Shown here piece after piece: positions 44,002 to 50,693 of a stretch of DNA of 64,000 nucleotides. Position 1 is the first letter of the stretch, and each line of letters opens with the position of its first letter. A program made the position numbers and the translations under genes. Source of the stretch: an uncultured Bacteroidales bacterium (lineage in GTDB: Bacteria > Bacteroidota > Bacteroidia > Bacteroidales > UBA932); NCBI GenBank assembly GCA_905235445.1, contig CAJOLJ010000004.1, positions 1 to 64,000 of the forward strand, given 5' to 3'. The notes below the pieces were generated by a model. The model made no database searches. It had not been told where the DNA came from and worked only from the letters and a program-made list of their open reading frames with translations.

Positions 44002-45624
44002 ATGAATATCCATAAGACCTTTTTAGGAATTGCCATCTCTGTCCTCATGGTGGCAGGATGCTCCCAAAAGTTGGACATTCCCCAGAATGGAGCCTTCACA
44101 CAGGAGGACTTCTATCAGACGGACGAGGATGCCCTCGCAGCCGTGGCTACGATCTACAACCACTGGCGTACCAGCTACGAAACCCGCATGTCAGTCCTGA
44201 CGACCCTGAGCGACGAAGTGACCAAGGCCGGTGCCATGGCCAATTTCATGCCCGAATGGAAAGAGCGCAACAGCTTTACATACAATACCGCCAATGAGGG
44301 TGTCGGAAAATACTACAAGGCTGCATATGAGATGATTTACTACTGCAACCTGGTCATCGAAAAGGTATCCCCGGATACTGACGTGAAGAAGCAGTGCATC
44401 GCAGAGGCCAAGTTCTTCTGGGCCTATACTTACTTCCACCTGGCCGCCCTGTACGGGGAGACTGTCCCGCTGGTTGACCATCTGCTGGAGCCGGAGGAGT
44501 ACCATGTCTCACGCAGTGAGAGCGGTGCGGTGTGGGCCAAAGTCGAGGAGTACCTCAAAGATGCCAGCCAGGTCCTTCCCAACAAGAGTTCCATGTCCGA
44601 CAAGAGCAAGTACCGTGTGACCGGCGATGCCGCCAAGGTCATGCTCGGCAAGGCCTATCTCTGGCAGAAGAAATACGCCGAGAGCGCCAAAGTTCTGGAC
44701 GAAGTCATAGGGAGCGGCCGCTACGGCCTGTGGGGCGTGGACGAGCCCGGTGAATACGACAAGCTCCTCCATGCCGAGGCCAATGACTGCTGCGAGAAGG
44801 TGCTCGACATCCGCATCCCGAATGATTATGCCAATTACGAGACCAACAACCTGAGCAATGTCACCAAATGGTGGGGATATTTCCAGTGGTCCTCCCGTCT
44901 GGTGAAGCAGGATGCAGAGGCCAACAACATCTTCTGCACGGGTGAGGGTTACCTGGCACCCCGCAGGGGCATCTACCAGGCTTTCGTGAAAGAGGAAGGC
45001 GTGGACGGGTACCGTCTCAATTCTTCCATCAGGACCGTCTGGCAGCTTGCCGAGGTGGGTGTGAGCGCAAGTTCCGACATGACCGACCACGACCTGTATT
45101 TCAACTGGAAATGCCGTGGCCTGAAGGAAGACCTGATGGTCGTCGCATCCGGTCGAGGATCCAATCATATCAGCTACATAAACATGCCGGTCATCCGCTA
45201 CGCCGAGGTGCTGCTCCTCGCAGCCGAGGCACATGTGATGTCTGACGGTGTGAATGTGGACGAGTATGTGAACAAAGTCCGCCGTCGTGCCCGCCTTGCG
45301 GACAAGAGCGGGGTGACTCTTGCCGATATCCAGACCGAAAAGCAGCTGGAACTCTGTTTCGAGGGTGTCCGCTACATGGACATCATCCGCTGGGGAATCG
45401 CCTACGACCTCATGAAGGACCAGGGGAAGGTGGCTTACAAGCTGAAGGTCTCCAAAGAAGGCAGCGGCTACTCCTATTCCGTCATCGAGGATGCAACCCA
45501 GGCCAATCCCAACGCCGGCTTCAAGAAGGGCAAAAACGAGCTCTTGCCCATTCCCAAGGCTGAAATGGACGTGAATGGCGTGGAGCATGGCGGGAATATG
45601 ACCCAGAATCCCGGATGGGATTAA
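44002..45624 (+). CDS. SusD-like surface lipoprotein of the esterase/phosphatase locus
   Basis: The 540-aa lipoprotein has signal MNIHKTFLGIAISVLMVAGC with lipobox Cys20. SusD-family helices include YYKAAYEMIYYCNLVIEKV and AEAKFFWAYTYFHLAALYGE. The C-terminal conserved block is QTEKQLELCFEGVRYMDIIR. It starts 13 bp after SusC, forming the standard pair. It is followed by a hairpin and then the phosphate-type porin, suggesting differential expression within one operon. Confidence 0.93.
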   Translation: MNIHKTFLGIAISVLMVAGCSQKLDIPQNGAFTQEDFYQTDEDALAAVATIYNHWRTSYETRMSVLTTLSDEVTKAGAMANFMPEWKERNSFTYNTANEGVGKYYKAAYEMIYYCNLVIEKVSPDTDVKKQCIAEAKFFWAYTYFHLAALYGETVPLVDHLLEPEEYHVSRSESGAVWAKVEEYLKDASQVLPNKSSMSDKSKYRVTGDAAKVMLGKAYLWQKKYAESAKVLDEVIGSGRYGLWGVDEPGEYDKLLHAEANDCCEKVLDIRIPNDYANYETNNLSNVTKWWGYFQWSSRLVKQDAEANNIFCTGEGYLAPRRGIYQAFVKEEGVDGYRLNSSIRTVWQLAEVGVSASSDMTDHDLYFNWKCRGLKEDLMVVASGRGSNHISYINMPVIRYAEVLLLAAEAHVMSDGVNVDEYVNKVRRRARLADKSGVTLADIQTEKQLELCFEGVRYMDIIRWGIAYDLMKDQGKVAYKLKVSKEGSGYSYSVIEDATQANPNAGFKKGKNELLPIPKAEMDVNGVEHGGNMTQNPGWD

Positions 45625-45634
45625 TACACTTATA

Positions 45635-45666
45635 AACTGTCGGGCCCCTGACCGGACCCGGCAGTT
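45635..45666 (+). promoter_or_regulatory. Intercistronic hairpin between SusD and the porin gene
   Basis: AACTGTCGGG (45635-45644) pairs with CCCGGCAGTT (45657-45666) over 10 bp with one G-U pair and a 12-nt loop. No T-tract follows, so it is more likely an mRNA-processing, stability or attenuation element than a simple terminator. Confidence 0.5.
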
Positions 45667-45681
45667 CCAAACTCATTCACA

Positions 45682-46680
45682 ATGACCAAACACCTGTTAG
45701 CCGCAATGGCGGGAGCCTTGCTCTGCCTGGGAGTCCATGCCCAGGGGTGGATACCGGAACTGTCCACCTCAACGACCACGAATTTCTCCTACAGCGGGGA
45801 GAAGATCACCAATTTCACGCTTTCCTCGATGGATGCTGACTGGAGGAATCGGGGGAACGGGTTCTCAGGCCAGATTTCCTTCGATGTAGTCATGAAGCAG
45901 TTCATGGGACTGAATGCCGCCTGGCGTTTCGCCCCGTGGATACAACTGAAAGTAGGGGAGCAGAAGCATATGTACCTCAATGAATTGAGTACTTCCCCAC
46001 GTACGCTCGAGGTATGCGGCTACTCTCTTGGAACCTCCTATCTGGGAGGTTATACCAAGGACCTCTGCGGCTTGAATACCAGGGCCCGGGACTGGGGAAT
46101 AACGGCCAGCGGTGACCTCTTCAAGAAAGGGGACCGTTACCTTCTGTCCTATAATTTGGGTCTTTTCAACGGGAACGGTTTCAGTATAAAGGATGATAAC
46201 GAGGCGAAGAACCTAACAGGCCTGCTCCTCGCGAGGCCAACCTCGACACTTACCCTTTCACTTGGCGGCATGCTCGGGAAATACACAGTGACGGGGACCG
46301 ACGGAGCCTCTCACCTTGGAAGTCGCAACCGCGCTTCTGCGGGAGTGTGGTTCAGTAACGGGACTCTCATCCTCAAGAGCGAATGCGTCTGGGGGGATAC
46401 GGACGGGATGCAAAGCGTGGGGGCTTTCCTTCTCGCCGGTTGGTGGTTCCGTCCGAATATGGCCCTTTCGGTAAGAGGTGACTCTTTCCTGAAAGACCTG
46501 GACATCTCCTCTTCCCGCATCTCCAAGACTGAAATCTGCCTGACCCATACCCTTGGCCCCGTCTTCCGTTATCGCATCCAATATGGTCACACTTTCAACG
46601 CCGATCCGAGCGTAAAAGACGTGAATACACTCACGGTGGCCATCTCAATGAAATTCAGTGATAAAATGCTTAAAAAATGA
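45682..46680 (+). CDS. Outer-membrane porin of the phosphate-selective porin O/P type
   Basis: The 332-aa protein has a signal peptide (MTKHLLAAMAGALLCLGVHA) and a beta-barrel with alternating polar/hydrophobic strands (ISFDVVMKQFMGLNAAWRFA, RDWGITASGDLF, RYLLSYNLGLFNGNGFSIKD) ending in a hydrophobic C-terminal strand before a basic tail. The RDWG and YNLGLFNGNG segments match the phosphate-selective porin O and P family (PF07396), which admits phosphate-like anions. The stop overlaps the start of the histidine phosphatase gene (ATGA), so phosphate release and phosphate uptake are encoded as one translational unit. Confidence 0.72.
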   Translation: MTKHLLAAMAGALLCLGVHAQGWIPELSTSTTTNFSYSGEKITNFTLSSMDADWRNRGNGFSGQISFDVVMKQFMGLNAAWRFAPWIQLKVGEQKHMYLNELSTSPRTLEVCGYSLGTSYLGGYTKDLCGLNTRARDWGITASGDLFKKGDRYLLSYNLGLFNGNGFSIKDDNEAKNLTGLLLARPTSTLTLSLGGMLGKYTVTGTDGASHLGSRNRASAGVWFSNGTLILKSECVWGDTDGMQSVGAFLLAGWWFRPNMALSVRGDSFLKDLDISSSRISKTEICLTHTLGPVFRYRIQYGHTFNADPSVKDVNTLTVAISMKFSDKMLKK

Positions 46681-47957
46681 AACGTCTTCTCCTTTTGACA
46701 GGGCTTTTTGTCCTAGTCAATCTTTCTTTTGCCCAAACCAAGGGCAATGCCTGGGCGCTGATAGTCGAGAACCCGGACCGTGCAGCGTGCAATATGCATA
46801 CTTACGAGTTCACCCCCATCGTGGACACTGAGGCTCCGCAGGGATTTGCACCATGTTATATTTCCCATTACGGGAGGCACGGGTCCAGGCACGATATTTC
46901 CTCTACCACCTTCGAGGAAGCCCTCTCGGTGCTTTCCAGGGCCGATTCTTTGGGTCAGCTCACACCGGAGGGAAGAAGCCTGATGTCCGCCGTTCGGGCA
47001 GTGGCCCGGGAACATGATGGCATGGGCGGCGAACTTACTTACAGGGGTGGACGCGAGCATCAGATGCTGGCTGAAAGGATGGCCGGTCGTTTCCCGTCAG
47101 TCTTCACGGACGGGAAGAAGGTCAGCGCCGTTGCCAGTACAGTCCAGCGCTGTGTCGTGAGCATGGGGAATTTCATGGCGGCCCTGAAAGGAGCAGTGCC
47201 GGGGCTCGAGGTCGAGATGACTACAGGTGAGCGTTATACGCCCATCGTCCGTCCCGGCGGCAGCGGGACCCCGGATCCGGGAAAACGCCCTTCCGGCGGG
47301 AACTCCTCCCAGAAAGGAGGAGGCCGCGGCCCTGGAAGAAGGGAGCCCCTCAGGGGGGATTATTCCGCCTTCCTGGCCAAAGTGTTTGTGAGCCCCGGGG
47401 CCTCCGCTTCTGAGGTGGATGCCCTTGTAAGGGGTGTATACAAAGCCGGCGGCATGTGCCAGAACCTGGACTTCCTGGGACTTGACATCTTCGGGAACTA
47501 TTTCACCATGGATGAGTTGTACAGCCTCTGGGAGCAGGAGAACGAGTCCCTGTACAAGCGTTGGGGCAATTCGGTGGAGAGCGACGGCTCCTATGGGCAG
47601 AAAGCCCTCCCGCTGCTTCGTGACATCATCGACAAGGCCGATGCTGCACTGGACGGAGCGGGTGTGGCGGCAGACCTTCGCTTCGGCCACGACATGGGCT
47701 ATATGGCGCTTTGCAACCTGCTGGGCATAGTCACCAGGGACGGTCTCGGTTACCCCCTCTCGGAAGCGTCCCAGCACTGGTTTTCCTTCGATATCGTCCC
47801 CATGGCGGCAAACCTCCAGTTCATTGTCTACCGCAATCAGTCCGGGGAGGCTCTCTTCAAAGTCCTCCGCAACGAGGAGGAAGTCCTCCTCCCGGGCCTC
47901 ACTCCCGTCACCGGCCCCTACTACAGATGGGATGATTTCAGGAATCTAATGCAATGA
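46677..47957 (+). CDS. Histidine acid phosphatase (MINPP/phytase-like), secreted
   Basis: The 426-aa protein has a signal peptide (cleavage after about residue 20, FAQ) and the histidine-phosphatase motif SHYGRHGSRHD, with nucleophile His68 and Arg67/Arg71. The proton-donor motif is LRFGHDMGYMAL (His338-Asp339). The branch includes MINPP-type inositol polyphosphate phosphatases of Bacteroides, so phytate or another phospho-ester is a likely substrate. The canonical Pro of RHGxRxP is replaced (RHGSRHD). Residues about 190-230 form a Gly/Arg/Pro-rich low-complexity insert (GGGRGPGRREPLRG). The start overlaps the porin stop and the end overlaps the next start, so it is tightly coupled. Confidence 0.8.
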   Translation: MKRLLLLTGLFVLVNLSFAQTKGNAWALIVENPDRAACNMHTYEFTPIVDTEAPQGFAPCYISHYGRHGSRHDISSTTFEEALSVLSRADSLGQLTPEGRSLMSAVRAVAREHDGMGGELTYRGGREHQMLAERMAGRFPSVFTDGKKVSAVASTVQRCVVSMGNFMAALKGAVPGLEVEMTTGERYTPIVRPGGSGTPDPGKRPSGGNSSQKGGGRGPGRREPLRGDYSAFLAKVFVSPGASASEVDALVRGVYKAGGMCQNLDFLGLDIFGNYFTMDELYSLWEQENESLYKRWGNSVESDGSYGQKALPLLRDIIDKADAALDGAGVAADLRFGHDMGYMALCNLLGIVTRDGLGYPLSEASQHWFSFDIVPMAANLQFIVYRNQSGEALFKVLRNEEEVLLPGLTPVTGPYYRWDDFRNLMQ

Positions 47958-49465
47958 AAACAAACCGCACTCTTCTAATTTTTGCGCTCTCACTCCTCAC
48001 GGCAGTGGTCTCTTTCGCCCAGGAGAATGTGCAGAGAGCCCGTCACGGTGTACGCCAGGAGGTGAGGAAGACCCGCCTTGAGAGCGCGACTTATTCGTTG
48101 GACTTTGACCCTGACAATTTCATCACGCTTCGACAAAGGGTCCAGCTGCCCGACGGAAGCGGCGTCGATGTGGTCTACAAGGCTTATCTCCATATTCCGT
48201 ATGTGGAGCGTCCCCTGGATAAGGACTATCAGTCCCTTTGCATCTTTGAACCCATCTTCATAGACGGCAGGGCCGTTGACGCCTCCTCCTCACCGATTCT
48301 CTTCTCCAACCGGGTGGGAGGATACATGCCGGTAGATGACAGCAGGACGGAGGATATCGGTGGACGCGGAGGGAACCAGCGGGAATCCTTGGCCCTGGCC
48401 AGGGGCATGGTGGTCGTCGTCCCCGGTTGCCGGGGGAGGGTTAACCAGACTGAGGAGGGTACCTACATCGGAAAGGCGCCTGCGGTGCTTGTGGACCTGA
48501 AAGCCGCGGTGCGGTATCTCCGTCACAACAGGGGTTCGGTACCCGGCGATACGGAACAGATCGTCTCCATGGGCTGCAGTGCAGGAGGGGCTATTTCAGC
48601 CGCCCTTGCAGCCTCCGGCAACAGTCCGCTGTTCGAGGGGTACCTTGAGCAGATCGGAGCGGCAAAAGAGCGTGACGACTTTTTCGCCGCAGGGGTCTTC
48701 TCTCCCATCATGGACATCCAGCACGGCGACATGGCGTATGAATGGGAATTCGGGCAGGTGCCTCTTTCCAGGACCGGGGAACTGGTCGACCAGGCTCTAT
48801 CGGCCGAGCTGAAAGACCTTTTCACGGAATATGAAAAGTCCCTTTCCCTCGAGGGGATAGACGGCTTCGGACCTCTCAGGGCAGACAACCTCGGAGAGTA
48901 CATCGCCAAGTATTGGCTGAATCCCGCTGCTACGCTCTATCTGGAGGGGCTTTCGAGGGAGGAGCGCACCGAATATCTGAAAGACAAGGCCTGGCTCGGG
49001 TGGGACGGAGCGGCAACGCACATGACCATGAAGGATTACAATGCCAACTACTCGGGGCGCTTCAAGACTCTTCCCGCCTTTGACAAGTTCGACCTTTCCG
49101 AGGCCGAGAACGGGCTCTTCGGGGATTCTTCTCACGATGCCCGTCATATGACCCCTTTCAGTGCCAATTACACCCAAGAGGGGAGTATAGATGCTGATTT
49201 CCAGCGTATTATTGATATGATGAATCCGCTCTACTATGTGGTTGGCACCCTGAATCCAGGTGCAGCCCCCCACTGGTGGATTCGTCATGGGACCACGGAA
49301 AGCGGTATTTCCCGGGCGGCTGTGGTGAACTTCTCCACGGCGCTTCTGGGCCACGGCCTGGACGTGGATTCCAAGTTCTACTGGGAGGCCATGCACTGTG
49401 TCGACAAGGATCCCAATGGTTTTGTCGACTGGATTGCGGATATTACCGGATGGAGCGTGAAATAA
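47954..49465 (+). CDS. Tannase-like (subtype B) hydrolase, second copy
   Basis: The 503-aa secreted protein (signal about residues 1-22) has nucleophile Ser209 in GCSAGG. The surrounding pattern is ISAALAASGNSPLFEGYLEQ ... FSPIMDIQHGDMAYEWEFG, homologous to the protein at 39292 and to subtype B tannases. The late ICHGT-type block is here IRHGTTESG, and the last histidine is in EAMHCVDKD. It lacks the collagen-like insert. It closes the operon that starts at 35271 and is coupled to the phosphatase by an ATGA overlap. A terminator follows. Substrate specificity (galloyl, feruloyl or other) is not set by the sequence. Confidence 0.75.
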   Translation: MKTNRTLLIFALSLLTAVVSFAQENVQRARHGVRQEVRKTRLESATYSLDFDPDNFITLRQRVQLPDGSGVDVVYKAYLHIPYVERPLDKDYQSLCIFEPIFIDGRAVDASSSPILFSNRVGGYMPVDDSRTEDIGGRGGNQRESLALARGMVVVVPGCRGRVNQTEEGTYIGKAPAVLVDLKAAVRYLRHNRGSVPGDTEQIVSMGCSAGGAISAALAASGNSPLFEGYLEQIGAAKERDDFFAAGVFSPIMDIQHGDMAYEWEFGQVPLSRTGELVDQALSAELKDLFTEYEKSLSLEGIDGFGPLRADNLGEYIAKYWLNPAATLYLEGLSREERTEYLKDKAWLGWDGAATHMTMKDYNANYSGRFKTLPAFDKFDLSEAENGLFGDSSHDARHMTPFSANYTQEGSIDADFQRIIDMMNPLYYVVGTLNPGAAPHWWIRHGTTESGISRAAVVNFSTALLGHGLDVDSKFYWEAMHCVDKDPNGFVDWIADITGWSVK

Positions 49466-49501
49466 GGCCACTTGAGCGCAAGTAGGACAAAAAAGGGAAG
49501 A

Positions 49502-49531
49502 CCCTGCGTTAGCAATGGCGCAGGGCCTTTT
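49502..49531 (+). terminator. Rho-independent terminator after the esterase/phosphatase locus
   Basis: Perfect 7-bp inverted repeat CCCTGCG (49502-49508) / CGCAGGG (49519-49525) followed by CCTTTTC. An A-rich run precedes it, so it may work in both directions. The region up to 49684 shows no further gene. Confidence 0.7.
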
Positions 49532-49684
49532 CATGATACATATCCGGATGGACTGCCGTACCCTGAAAGAAATACTCCCCCTTGTTCGGGTATGCCCGCT
49601 AAGGGCCTCTCCAAATCAAGGACATAGTGGCAGCAAAGACTCACTTCACCCGGTCTTCCCCTTTCCACTTGACCATTGGATGGC

Positions 49685-49715
49685 TTTGTTCATTCGTGGA
49701 AAACTCCGATATTTG
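49685..49715 (+). promoter_or_regulatory. Promoter for the aspartic-protease-like gene (TTTG-N19-GATATTTG)
   Basis: TTTG at 49685-49688 and an 8-mer GATATTTG at 49708-49715 (one mismatch to TAnnTTTG) spaced 19 bp. The leader to the ATG at 49751 is 35 nt. Confidence 0.5.
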
Positions 49716-49750
49716 TTCCTTGCAAGCCTTTGTTTTTGAACTTACAGAGC

Positions 49751-50647
49751 ATGAACCGAATCGTTTCCTTTATCTGCGTTTTGTTCCTGGGTGCGGCCCT
49801 GCATGCCCAGGAATATGACTTCAAGTACATCTCCAGTCACATATTCCTGAGTGCGAAGGTAAATGGCGTGAGCGCCCGTCTCGCTTTCGATACTGGTTCT
49901 TCCGATGTGTACCTGGACAGTACCTGGCTCTGTGAAAGTAAACTGGATTTCCCGCAGAGGGGGCGTGTCATGCTACGGGGGGCGGGAAATGAACCTAGGC
50001 AAAGCACAATCATTTTCTTCGGGGTCGACATTGAGATGGGAGGGGGGCGGTATTCTCCCGCGATGGTCCCTGTCATGGACTTGCGCTCCATCCTCGGGGA
50101 GCACGCCGATGGCCTTTTCGGCCTGGGGGAATGGAAGGGGAAAGTCATATCCATTGACCATGACAACTGTAAACTTACGGTGTACGAAAAGCTTGATGCT
50201 GCCCTCACCGAGGGCTTTACCCGTGTCCCCATTGAAACCGATCCTGCCCATCCAGGGCAAATCCTCGTTCCCATTGAGGCTGGCGTGGCACCGGGAAAAG
50301 TGATATCCGGCAAGGCACTTCTGGATACAGGATCCGGTCAGGGTCTTGTCTTCACAAGCAAGGCTGCCCAACTATTCCAGCTTGACAAACTAAGTGACAG
50401 GAAGCCTTTCCATTATGAACATGGAGGGGCCTCGGGGGAGTCGGCCGGCTACGGGTTTGATGTCGAAAATGTGACACTCGGCACAGTCCCCTCATCCTTT
50501 ACAAAGGCCCGCTACAGTACCGATAAGACAGGAACGATGGCCAGTGAGGCGTTTGTCGCCGTGGTCGGGAATGAATTATTGAGCCAGTATTCCATTATCA
50601 TCGATCTGGGCACAGGAGCGCTTTATTTGAAAGAAAGGACTTCGTAG
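49751..50647 (+). CDS. Secreted retropepsin-like aspartic protease with two DTG motifs
   Basis: The 298-aa protein starts at 49751 with signal peptide MNRIVSFICVLFLGAALHA; the open frame upstream to 49676 lacks a sensible N-terminus. Two Asp-Thr-Gly motifs, FDTGSSD (Asp47) and LDTGSGQ (Asp192), each lie in a beta-barrel half (LSAKVNGVSARLAFD, VISGKALLD). This is the two-lobed arrangement of pepsin-like or duplicated clan AA proteases. Substrate and role are unknown; similar Bacteroidetes proteins process envelope proteins. It lies 46 bp before a sensor-regulator gene, with which it may be cotranscribed. Confidence 0.7.
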   Translation: MNRIVSFICVLFLGAALHAQEYDFKYISSHIFLSAKVNGVSARLAFDTGSSDVYLDSTWLCESKLDFPQRGRVMLRGAGNEPRQSTIIFFGVDIEMGGGRYSPAMVPVMDLRSILGEHADGLFGLGEWKGKVISIDHDNCKLTVYEKLDAALTEGFTRVPIETDPAHPGQILVPIEAGVAPGKVISGKALLDTGSGQGLVFTSKAAQLFQLDKLSDRKPFHYEHGGASGESAGYGFDVENVTLGTVPSSFTKARYSTDKTGTMASEAFVAVVGNELLSQYSIIIDLGTGALYLKERTS

Positions 50648-50693
50648 GTGGTTCCAGGACCCCCGGAGCTTTCACAGAGGCTAAAAAGAAACA

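Noticed and set aside
41697..44099. An 800-codon open frame on the reverse strand
   Set aside because: Antisense to the second SusC gene with no recognisable domain or start region; a shadow frame.
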